Part shown: positions 47,153 through 54,686 of the stretch, in pieces
How the letters are laid out: every line of letters starts with the position of its first letter
Numbering within the stretch: the stretch's first letter is position 1
NCBI GenBank assembly: GCA_027531395.1
Contig: JAPZRO010000001.1
Span: 124,001 to 188,000, forward strand
Direction: 5' to 3'
Source of the DNA: Porphyrobacter sp.
GTDB taxonomy: Bacteria > Pseudomonadota > Alphaproteobacteria > Sphingomonadales > Sphingomonadaceae
DNA length: 64,000 nucleotides
The notes under the pieces: model-generated
The model's database searches: none
Seen by the model: only the letters and a program-made list of their open reading frames with translations
Told to the model about the DNA's origin: nothing
Program-made: the position numbers and the translations under genes

Positions 47153-47431
47153 TTTGGCCCTTCATTATTCAAAATAAAATTATCAAAATGTAATAATTTC
47201 AAATTTCAATGCGATTGCAGTATTCCTATCATGAAAATACAATAAAATTTGTATAGTTATTTTTTGTAATAGTAAAACTATCATGAAGTAAAATATTTCA
47301 AAAAAGAATATATTACATTCCGAAATGGAAAATTTCATTGTCCAAATTTGGAACACACCCATTCGGATATGTTGGCATTTTCTTAGCCATCCGTTTTGGC
47401 CCCGCATGCCCTTGAAGCGAGATCTGAAAAA
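47153..47431 (+). promoter_or_regulatory. extremely AT-rich intergenic region upstream of the split multicopper oxidase
   Basis: About 200 of these bases are nearly all A/T, unlike anything else in the window. Visible elements: direct repeats CTATCATGAA at 47226 and 47278 (52 bp apart, about five helical turns), an inverted repeat GAAAT-ggaaa-ATTTC at 47322-47336 and a perfect palindrome TCCAAATTTGGA at 47341-47352. The layout suggests a promoter with phased regulator sites, or a target for a xenogeneic silencer. No ORF with a domain is present. Confidence 0.55.
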
Positions 47432-48556
47432 ATGGATAGGCGTAAATTTTTGAAGGCTAGTGCCGTTGCGGTCGGGGCTGCTGCCCTTCCTGCGATGGCG
47501 ACCGCCCAAACGACCGGCGGCACGTTCGATCTCACGATCGAAGCCGTCGACTCCGAGATGATCGACGGCGTCTTCGTGTTCAGCCTGATGTTCTTTGATC
47601 GCAGCGAGGAAGGCCGCCCGATCCTGGAAGTGACCGAAGCCGATATTGTGACTATCAACGTCACCAATCTCGACACCCGGCCACACGGTTTTGGCATTCC
47701 CGGGATACCCGCTGCTTCTGTCGCGTCGATCCCGCCGGGCGGCTCGGCAACGGTGCGATTCACCGCGCCCGTCGGCGGTACCTATATGTATATCGACCCG
47801 ACGCTTGCGCCGCTTAACCGAATTCTCGGTCTCTACGGCGCGTTCATCGTCCATCCAAAGCTGGGCACGACGGCGGCCGGTTCGCCGACGCCCTATAGCC
47901 GGTCGACGCATACGCCGCAGGTTGCCGCTTTGTTCAACGCGCTGGGCGTGCACAAGCGCTTTCCGGGCAACAAATGGGTGCCCCGCGACGTAGAGCGAGA
48001 CAAATTGTGGTTGTTCTCACAGGTTGATCCGTTGATCGCGGCGCGTGTTGATGCCGGAGAGGTTATCCCGCCCGCAAGCGTGGTGCCGTCCTTCCTTCCG
48101 CGCTATTTCATGATCAACGGGCTCAGCGGATATGACACCGCTCCGCATAAGATCGATGCCTCACTTGACTGGTCAAAGGGCTCCGGGCGCATCATGCCGC
48201 ATGGCCGCGAAGGCCAGCCCACGCTGATCCGCAACATGAACGCAGGCCTGTGCACGCACAGCCCGCACATCCATGGCAACCATATTTTCAAACTGTCGGA
48301 CACCCGCGCAGACGGCACCGTGGTTCTGAACACCAGTTGTTATGAGCTGGATGCCTGGCCGATGGAGCCGATGGCGCGCCGCGACGTTCTGTTGCCGTTC
48401 GAAAAGCCGGGGGATGCCGTCGTATGGCCGCCAAAGGAAGAACCCTTCCCGATGCGCTATGTCATGCACTGCCATACCGAAATGTCTCAGACAGCCGGCG
48501 GGGGCAACTATCCCCAAGGCATGGTCACCCACTGGGAAATGACTGGCCCTCTCTGA
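47432..48556 (+). CDS. multicopper oxidase subunit A (C-terminal-like half, Tat signal)
   Basis: 374 residues. Twin-arginine signal 'MDRRKFLKASAVAVGAAALP' with cleavage near 'ATAQ'. Residues ~30-145 are a cupredoxin without copper ligands ('RPHGFGIPGIP', 'GTYMYIDPT'). Residues ~265-374 carry canonical MCO motif 3, 'HSPHIHGNH' (276-284), and motif 4, 'MHCHTEMSQTAGGGNYPQGM' (HCH at 346-348). So it resembles the C-terminal half of an oxidase, while the N-terminal copper motifs are in the next gene. ATG 47432 begins the Tat signal. Substrate is unknown; laccase-like, Mn(II)- or Cu(I)-oxidising roles are all possible. Confidence 0.85.
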   Translation: MDRRKFLKASAVAVGAAALPAMATAQTTGGTFDLTIEAVDSEMIDGVFVFSLMFFDRSEEGRPILEVTEADIVTINVTNLDTRPHGFGIPGIPAASVASIPPGGSATVRFTAPVGGTYMYIDPTLAPLNRILGLYGAFIVHPKLGTTAAGSPTPYSRSTHTPQVAALFNALGVHKRFPGNKWVPRDVERDKLWLFSQVDPLIAARVDAGEVIPPASVVPSFLPRYFMINGLSGYDTAPHKIDASLDWSKGSGRIMPHGREGQPTLIRNMNAGLCTHSPHIHGNHIFKLSDTRADGTVVLNTSCYELDAWPMEPMARRDVLLPFEKPGDAVVWPPKEEPFPMRYVMHCHTEMSQTAGGGNYPQGMVTHWEMTGPL

Positions 48557-48598
48557 TCGCTTCAGCGACCCCCATCTTATTGTTTCAGGAGCTTTGCC

Positions 48599-49627
48599 AT
48601 GCAAGCGGCAGATTGGACAAAAACAGGCGTTAAGGGTGAAGTCACTTACTCCACCTTTGGCTGCAACCCATTTCAGGAATCAAACTTCCCGACGCCCGAC
48701 CGGGTCGCGCCCGACGTAAATGTCGAACGACACATGGATGTCAGCCTCGACCTTCCGACACCGGACGGCCAGAAAATTCGCGTCTGGACCTTCACCGATC
48801 CCCTGGCACCGACAGTAGCAGGACGCGCGCCCATGCATCCTGCGCCTTTGATGCGATTCCGTGAGGGCCAGATCGTGCACAGCACGCTCGATCCGAAGAA
48901 GAATGCACATACGATTCACCATCACGGCATCGAACCGACCACGGTGAATGATGGCGTCGGTCACGTCTCGTTCGAGGTCAATGCACGCTATACTTACCAA
49001 TTTCGGCCATCACGGGCTGGCACATTTTTCTATCATTGCCACCGCAACACCGCGCTTCATTTCGAAATGGGCATGTTCGGGCCGATGATTGTCGATCCGC
49101 CCGAAGGTCCGGGCACTTTGTTCAGCGGTGGACCCAAATATGATGTCGAGCGCCTTCTTGTGCTCGACGATATGGATCCGCGTTGGCACACTTTGGAACA
49201 TGACGCCGGCATGTGCGGTCTCGATGTCGGTCTCAATCGTTTCGACCCGAAATACTTCCTCGCCAATGGCGTGTTCAACAACCGCACCACCACTGATCCG
49301 CGTGTTGTAATCAATGCAAAGCTGGGCCAGACGATTCTGATCCGCCTGCTAAATGCGAGCTATTCGGTTCTGGAAACGACGATCGGCCTGCCGGGCGTCT
49401 GCCATTCAATGGATGGTTGTTCCCTAGGTACTGAGCCGTGGTCTTCTCCGTTGCCGTTACCAGCAAACCGGCCGTTCACTATGTCGACGGCGCAGCGCCG
49501 TGACATCATCATCCGCCCGACCGCGCGCGGCACTTTCCCGGTGCGCTTCCGCTTCCTGCACTGGGTCAATGGCAAGGTTCAGGACAACGGTCGCGGTATC
49601 GTTGACACAAGGATTATCGTATCGTGA
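48599..49627 (+). CDS. multicopper oxidase subunit B (N-terminal-like half, no signal peptide)
   Basis: 342 residues. Contains motif 1 'HTIHHHGIEPTTVNDG' (about 104-110) and motif 2 plus a type-1-like site 'GTFFYHCHRNTALHFEMGMFG' (HCH at 146-148, then His and Met ligands). A second cupredoxin-like domain follows without a C-terminal copper site. The start 'MQAADWTKTGVKGEVTYSTFG' has no signal peptide although AGGAG precedes ATG 48599 well and no upstream in-frame start adds one. With subunit A it supplies all four MCO copper motifs. Export may be by piggyback on A's Tat signal (inference). Confidence 0.85.
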   Translation: MQAADWTKTGVKGEVTYSTFGCNPFQESNFPTPDRVAPDVNVERHMDVSLDLPTPDGQKIRVWTFTDPLAPTVAGRAPMHPAPLMRFREGQIVHSTLDPKKNAHTIHHHGIEPTTVNDGVGHVSFEVNARYTYQFRPSRAGTFFYHCHRNTALHFEMGMFGPMIVDPPEGPGTLFSGGPKYDVERLLVLDDMDPRWHTLEHDAGMCGLDVGLNRFDPKYFLANGVFNNRTTTDPRVVINAKLGQTILIRLLNASYSVLETTIGLPGVCHSMDGCSLGTEPWSSPLPLPANRPFTMSTAQRRDIIIRPTARGTFPVRFRFLHWVNGKVQDNGRGIVDTRIIVS

Positions 49628-50313
49628 CGATCCCGGCAATTTTCCTCGCAAGTGGCTTCACGCTTACCGGCGACACAAGCCTTGAGACAGCACAACTGGT
49701 AACCGCCGACGATCGCGTACGTGATTACCATTCAGGTCATCTTCCGCCGAATCCTGACCAGTTGGGCGGGATGTTCAACTTTTCGGATTTGGCTGGAAAG
49801 CCGGTCGGTGATGCCGATTTCAAGGGAAAGTGGACACTGCTTTATTTCGGTTATGCCCGCTGCACGGACAGTTGCCCGATGGCGATCCCGATGATCGCTA
49901 CGGCCGCCAAGGAATTGAGAAAGTCCGGCATCAAGACCAATGCTGTCTTTGTCGATATCGAAGCACCTGCCGTCGGCTATGTCCGGCGTCGGGCGAACAA
50001 AGCCGCTGCCCCCGATGGCCATGTGCATTTGATCGACCGTGATGCGGCGCTGCGTTCGTTGCAGCAGAGCTTTGGTTCGGAATTGCAGATCCTCACCGGA
50101 ACGCGGGGCCAGCTATCGGCTGCCACTGCGGCCTTCCGAGTAGCACGCGAACATACGCCTCCGCGGGCGGGTGAGCGCGGCCACAGCATCAATCATAGCT
50201 CGCTGGTCTATATTCTTGATCCGCGTGCGAAGGTGGCAGGCTATGGTTATCACACGTCGACGTCGGAGATCCTGATCGAAACAGTGCGAAGGCTGAAAAA
50301 GGCAAAGTCATGA
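49624..50313 (+). CDS. SCO-family protein (second copy)
   Basis: 229 residues from a GTG overlapping the subunit-B stop (GTGA). A weak hydrophobic N-terminus, then the SCO core: 'WTLLYFGYARCTDSCPMAIPM' (CxxxC) and 'HSINHSSLVYILDP' (His). Between them an insertion is seen relative to the first copy. Coupling to the oxidase subunit suggests it is a maturation factor for that enzyme. Confidence 0.85.
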   Translation: MTIPAIFLASGFTLTGDTSLETAQLVTADDRVRDYHSGHLPPNPDQLGGMFNFSDLAGKPVGDADFKGKWTLLYFGYARCTDSCPMAIPMIATAAKELRKSGIKTNAVFVDIEAPAVGYVRRRANKAAAPDGHVHLIDRDAALRSLQQSFGSELQILTGTRGQLSAATAAFRVAREHTPPRAGERGHSINHSSLVYILDPRAKVAGYGYHTSTSEILIETVRRLKKAKS

Positions 50314-50819
50314 AGGCAGCAGCCTTGATGGCGCTAGCGGCAGCGCAGAGCTTAGCATTACCCCTAGCGGCCCAGACGTTCGACCGTGCAGGCCGACTTA
50401 TTGTCGCGCCCGAAGAACGCAATGTCGCCGCGGCGCAGGTTGCGATTGCGCAGTCACACCTTTTCGGCAGCATGCTTGTTTCTTACCGCTTGGCCCGGCC
50501 GGGTGTTGCCCGCGTCGCCGTGGCCACGCGGAAGGAATTGAAGATTTTCGAAATTGACTCCGAGAATTTCGAGGCGCGGTTGATCCAGAGCGTTGCAACG
50601 ACCACCGCCTTGCCAAAGGGCACGCTGGTGTGCCGCAGCTATGCCCCGATCGATGCAATTTTATCGGCCGGCAAACGGCATTTCCCGAATACCGAACTGG
50701 AGGTTCTGCCCCCACACCGCCCGGGGATGGCCTGGCGCGTACGTGTCAAGGGACGACTCTTTGCGGTGGCGTTCGACAAAAAGGGCGTAGCGCGTTTCGG
50801 CCCATCATCTTTCCGATAG
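50310..50819 (+). CDS. exported protein of unknown function in the oxidase/secretion operon
   Basis: 169 residues with signal peptide (MKAAALMALAAAQSLALPLAAQ). ATGA overlap with the SCO gene. The mature part has no prepilin helix, no cysteine pair and only one Cys ('LVCRSYAPIDAILS'). The pattern 'GMAWRVRVKGRLFAVAFDKKGVARFG' suggests small beta strands. I do not recognise a family. Its place between a copper chaperone and the prepilin peptidase makes it a candidate accessory of the oxidase or of its secretion. Confidence 0.65.
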   Translation: MKAAALMALAAAQSLALPLAAQTFDRAGRLIVAPEERNVAAAQVAIAQSHLFGSMLVSYRLARPGVARVAVATRKELKIFEIDSENFEARLIQSVATTTALPKGTLVCRSYAPIDAILSAGKRHFPNTELEVLPPHRPGMAWRVRVKGRLFAVAFDKKGVARFGPSSFR

Positions 50820-50825
50820 CGCGCT

Positions 50826-51317
50826 ATGGAAAGCTTGGTCACCGCAACAAGCCAAGTGCTGCTGATTTCCAGTGCATTGGTGTTGATGGGGATCATGGCT
50901 TGGAGCGATGCGCGCCATTTTCTCCTGCCACTGGTTCCCAATATCATCTTTCTAGTTGCCGGACTGATCGTCGGCCACCTAGCTTTTGGCATATCCAAAG
51001 GTGGCGCGCTAATCGGCGCCGGTGCAGGCTATCTTGGACTTTCCGCTGTCGCTGCGACCTATCGAAATCTGCGCGGCCGTGAAGGCATGGGCGGCGGGGA
51101 TCCAATTCTGCTGGGCGGGATCGGTGCTTGGCTAGGTTGGCAAGTGCTGCCAACAATACTCCTGGTCGCAGCTTTATTGGGCTTGGCTTTTGCCGTGCTG
51201 CAACGACCTTTCGGGCCACGGCAGACCAATTGGCAGGATCAGCGTATTCCGCTGGGCTCTTGCCTCATCTGTGCTGCAGTTATTTCCGGCGCGACGATGC
51301 TTATCGCCGGCAAGTGA
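50826..51317 (+). CDS. gspO: short type IV prepilin peptidase (A24), GspO-like without methylase domain
   Basis: 163 residues with about five membrane segments. Catalytic aspartates sit in 'GIMAWSDARHFLLP' and 'GREGMGGGDPILLGGIGAWLGW' (GxGD). The N-terminal cysteine-rich methyltransferase domain of full GspO/PilD is absent, so it should cleave the island's prepilins but not N-methylate them, as in archaeal-type or TadV/CpaA-type peptidases. Six bases follow the previous stop. Completes the secretion gene set. Confidence 0.88.
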   Translation: MESLVTATSQVLLISSALVLMGIMAWSDARHFLLPLVPNIIFLVAGLIVGHLAFGISKGGALIGAGAGYLGLSAVAATYRNLRGREGMGGGDPILLGGIGAWLGWQVLPTILLVAALLGLAFAVLQRPFGPRQTNWQDQRIPLGSCLICAAVISGATMLIAGK

Positions 51318-51456
51318 CGAGCTGTCCGCGAGCGCCCTGACGACCTCGATATGGCCGTCGAAATCGGCCTGCGGCGTTGTTCGAGTACTTACTCGTCGTC
51401 CTGTGTTCGAGGCACGTAACCACACCCACATGCCCGAGCTTCGCTCATCAAACAGA

Positions 51457-51969
51457 TTAGATTTCCTCGGGCGACCAGGCCTCACGGATGGCTTCAATTG
51501 GTTTCGAGAGCACCTCGTAGGCTAGAGCGCCAGCAGCGGCGGCAATAGCACAAAAGACAACAACGCTCGCAATGTAAGTCATTCGGGATGATGCAATGCG
51601 GCTCTGATCGTAGGCAGAAAACGAGCCTGCTTTATCTGCTCTGCGCCAAGTGGCAATGCTATCCTTTCCGCTTACCTTAGCAGCGTCATTAGGCATCCCT
51701 GTTGACCGAATGCCAGTCAGACTCGGAAAATCAATGTTATCCTGCGTGCGAACGCCGAACGTCTGATTGCCTGACCAAATAACTCTACCAACTATGATAA
51801 TGCCGCCTTTTCGAATCTCCACATAGTGACCGCGTGGCGGCGGGCTGCTGGAAGAGGCAAGCAATCCTCGCTGCGAGACGTTAAGGATCACCACTGGTGA
51901 CTCGTTGCCGCCAGCATTCATCGAAGCAGAGACAATAATCCGTTGGCGTCGGTCGCGAGGATTTTTCAT
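51457..51969 (-). CDS. PilZ-domain protein with C-terminal membrane anchor
   Basis: About 170 residues. The c-di-GMP-binding PilZ signature is present in variant form: 'RDRRQRIIVSA' (RxxxR) and 'ILNVSQRGLLASS' (N-x-S-x-x-G), then 'VGRVIWSGNQTFGVRTQD'. A single membrane helix near the end ('IASVVVFCAIAAAAGALAY'). Start uncertain: ATG 51969 fits the domain, ATG 52020 and 52050 are possible; none has a strong ribosome-binding site. It converges on the prepilin peptidase gene with a ~140-bp gap. A c-di-GMP receptor on the inner membrane. Confidence 0.75.
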   Translation of the reverse strand: MKNPRDRRQRIIVSASMNAGGNESPVVILNVSQRGLLASSSSPPPRGHYVEIRKGGIIIVGRVIWSGNQTFGVRTQDNIDFPSLTGIRSTGMPNDAAKVSGKDSIATWRRADKAGSFSAYDQSRIASSRMTYIASVVVFCAIAAAAGALAYEVLSKPIEAIREAWSPEEI

Positions 51970-52344
51970 TTTCACAGCTGCGACAATGAAGCGACTTTTC
52001 CGCCTAGGCGCTATACCCATTAAGGATGTGCGCTTAACAAGACTAGGCAATCGTAACTGCGAATGGCACCTCTTTAACGGCCAAGATGGCAGACAAGAAG
52101 ATCAGACGTGCCATCTTGATATTGCCGCTCGCTTATGGGGGCTCGCGCTGAACGACCATGCGACCTCACGAGATATGCTTTCATCCTGGTAATGAATTCA
52201 TTAGGCGGTGATTTGGTCGCATACTAACCGTTGCACCACTGGAAGTTCAGCTGAATTCAAGTGCGGGCGGCAGGCTTAGCGCAGCTGGCGTCTTTGCCGT
52301 TCGAATGAAGAGCTTGCGCCAGATGGAAGGGGCAACGGTTCTGC
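51970..52344. other. intergenic region between PilZ gene and cyclase gene, with one hairpin
   Basis: About 375 bases carrying the divergent promoters of the PilZ and cyclase genes. A perfect nine-base inverted repeat CAAGATGGC / GCCATCTTG lies at 52082-52090 and 52110-52118 with a 19-base loop; no T-run follows, so it is not an obvious terminator. The small ORF the track lists at 51905-52192 overlaps the PilZ gene and shows no domain. Confidence 0.4.
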
Positions 52345-54048
52345 ATGGCTTCGCTGTTTCGATCTATCAGCTTCAAAATTTTCGGGATTTCGGTTGGCTT
52401 GCTGCTGATTATGGTAGTGGCGGCATTCGGCTCGGCCTTCGCTAGCGAACAGGTTCATCGTCAACTTCAAACCTTCGAACAAGTCATGCTTCCGCTCGCC
52501 AGAACCATGGCGAATGTTGAGCTTGAGGTTCAGAAGCAGAAGGTCACCGCAGATTTCTTGCTGGAAACACCTGAGGAGGAAGCTGTTACCACCTGCCTCG
52601 GACAAGCGAAGACACAGGGAGCGAGAACACGCGATCTTTTGCAGCGAGCCACGAAACTGATCCAACAAGGTCTTGCGAACGTTCAAACCGAACAGAATCA
52701 GATGGCCCTCGCCCGTTTTTCACCCATGGTTGATGAGCTTTCCTATCAGGAAAGGCGCTTGGCAGCATTGACGCTCGAGGCTTGCGCACGAGATGCGACA
52801 GTCACCGAGATGGAGGCAGCGAAGTCGCAGGCTGATAACGTCATGCGGCTATCCGACAAGATCGTCTTGGAAATCACCTCATTCGTCGCATGGAGTTCCA
52901 GAAGCGCGCGCGAGAACCAAGAATTCGCTGCTCAGGCAAACACTGGCTTGATCGGCTCTGCCACTTTGGTTGGTTTGATGCTGGCTTGGGTTGTCTCACG
53001 GGGTTTGACCCGCCCGATTGTACGATTGCAGACCGGCGCACGGGCAGTCAGCGCCGGAATGCTTTCTGAGGCTCACGTGCCCGTCACAACCCGCGACGAA
53101 ATCGGTGAGGTAACACGCGCCTTCAATGCGATGATTTTAGACCTTCAAGATAAGGAAAAAATCAAAGAGACTTTTGGTCAGTATGTCGATCCACGTATTG
53201 TTGCCGGACTTCTCGACGGAGGTCAGTCTGCAACTGAGGGCAATAAACAGGTAGCGAGTATTTTCTTTTCGGATATTGTCGGATTTTCTGAAATCGCCGA
53301 ACAACTTGCGCCAGGCACGCTTGTTAACTTGATGAACGCATATTTTTCGGCGATGTCCGATCCAATCCAGAAACACTCTGGCATCGTGGACAAGTACATT
53401 GGCGATGCGATCATGGCTTTTTGGGTGCCCCCATTCGTCGAGGCCCAACGACAGGCCGAGCTTGCCTGCCGAGCAGCCCTTGAGCAAATAGAAAATCTTG
53501 ACGCTTTTCACAGGCAAACCCCTGACATCATCGGCTTACGTCGAGACGTACCGCTCATCGATTTTCGCTTAGGGATTGTTACCGGAGAGGTTGTCGTTGG
53601 TAGCGTAGGCTCAGAGATAGCTCGCAGCTTCACAGCCATGGGCGACTGCGTCAATCAGGCCTCCCGTTTGGAGGCCGTCAACAAGATCTATGGCACACGT
53701 GTTCTGATCGATCATCCAACACGTTGCGCTGCGGGCGATGCGATCGAGGCACGTGAAGTTGACCTAATTCGGGTTCCGGGGGTCAGCGTCCCTCTCAGGA
53801 TTTATGAACTTGCCGCACTGAAAGGTGGATTGTCGTCTTCGAGGCAGGAGCTTTTCACATGTTATGAAGAGGGCTTGCACTGGTATCGCGCCGCGCGGTG
53901 GGATCAGGCTGCAGTTGCATTCAACGCGGCACTCAATATCGATCCGCAGGACAAGCCATCTCGCGTAATGCTTGAGCGGACGGCGAACGCTCAAGCGGTC
54001 TTGCCTTCCGATTGGGATGGCGTTTGGGTGATGTCCGCTAAACTATGA
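52345..54048 (+). CDS. membrane class III adenylate/guanylate cyclase with HAMP domain
   Basis: 567 residues. N-terminal membrane helix ('FKIFGISVGLLLIMVVAAFGSA'), a ~150-residue helical periplasmic sensor, second helix ('LIGSATLVGLMLAWVVSRGL'), HAMP ('RPIVRLQTGARAVSAGMLSE', 'DEIGEVTRAFNAM') and the cyclase domain: metal Asp in 'FFSDIVGFSEIAE' and second Asp in 'KYIGDAIMAFW', then 'GIVTGEVVVGSVGSE' and 'FTAMGDCVNQASRLEAV'. A C-terminal TPR-like stretch ends it. It makes cAMP (or cGMP). The sensed signal is unknown. Lower GC than the chromosome genes outside the island. Confidence 0.93.
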   Translation: MASLFRSISFKIFGISVGLLLIMVVAAFGSAFASEQVHRQLQTFEQVMLPLARTMANVELEVQKQKVTADFLLETPEEEAVTTCLGQAKTQGARTRDLLQRATKLIQQGLANVQTEQNQMALARFSPMVDELSYQERRLAALTLEACARDATVTEMEAAKSQADNVMRLSDKIVLEITSFVAWSSRSARENQEFAAQANTGLIGSATLVGLMLAWVVSRGLTRPIVRLQTGARAVSAGMLSEAHVPVTTRDEIGEVTRAFNAMILDLQDKEKIKETFGQYVDPRIVAGLLDGGQSATEGNKQVASIFFSDIVGFSEIAEQLAPGTLVNLMNAYFSAMSDPIQKHSGIVDKYIGDAIMAFWVPPFVEAQRQAELACRAALEQIENLDAFHRQTPDIIGLRRDVPLIDFRLGIVTGEVVVGSVGSEIARSFTAMGDCVNQASRLEAVNKIYGTRVLIDHPTRCAAGDAIEAREVDLIRVPGVSVPLRIYELAALKGGLSSSRQELFTCYEEGLHWYRAARWDQAAVAFNAALNIDPQDKPSRVMLERTANAQAVLPSDWDGVWVMSAKL

Positions 54049-54218
54049 GTGATCGATCAAGCTCACAGCCGCAATACTGGATGCCATCTCAATCGATCTC
54101 GCTACGGTGATTACCTACAGGTTTCGTCTCGCTTGCTGATGTCTTCAAAGCCCTCCGTTACAGGTACAACGCCAAGCGACAAGCGATCTCCACCGCGTTC
54201 AAATTTCTGGTTACAGTT

Positions 54219-54377
54219 TTGCGTTTTTCGCCCTTTGCATTTCTCGCTCTATCAGGCTGCACACATGCGCAGGACCGCGACGCTATTGCCTCTTTGAAAG
54301 CGGCGCTCGAGAGCCAAGCCAGCGCAACGGCTGCACTGGAACGGTTCTGCGCAAAGCAAAGGATCGCCAAGAGGTGA
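54219..54377 (+). pseudogene. possible lipoprotein remnant
   Basis: In a frame not in the ORF track, a TTG opens 'RFSPFAFLALSGCTHAQDRDAIASLK', a lipoprotein signal with lipobox LSGC, followed by a helical segment and a stop after 52 codons. There is no ribosome-binding site and no continuation that I can align, so this may be the 5' end of a decayed gene. Confidence 0.3.
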
Positions 54378-54680
54378 GGGCGCTGTCAGCAGCACGTGGC
54401 CTTGCCCGTTGCCAAACGGTCCTCCCTACATGCACGCGTTCCGGCCCAAGGATGGCCCAGCTGGACGGCTGGTGAAGGTGGCGGCCGCTCTGGCATTATG
54501 GTCGACGCGCCACCCGCCGAAAGTGCCTACAACAGCACGAAATGAAACAACAAAGCGAACGATCTTTAGCTTGTAAGCCGGGTCCACCGTGGGTTTCGCC
54601 CTTTCAGCAGGCAAAACCGTCCCATCAAGCCCAAAGGCCCTCCACAGGGAGCCCATGATTTTCCTAGGGAAAGTACAGAA
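54378..54680. other. non-coding right end of the island
   Basis: About 300 bases between the lipoprotein remnant and the attR repeat. The track's minus ORF (54426-54656) has no recognisable domain or start signal. I see no recombinase sequence and no repeats. Confidence 0.45.
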
Positions 54681-54686
54681 AAAAGG

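Noticed and set aside
52082-52118. Nine-base inverted repeat as a rho-independent terminator
   Set aside because: Loop of 19 bases and no following T-run; its position between divergent genes makes a terminator unlikely.
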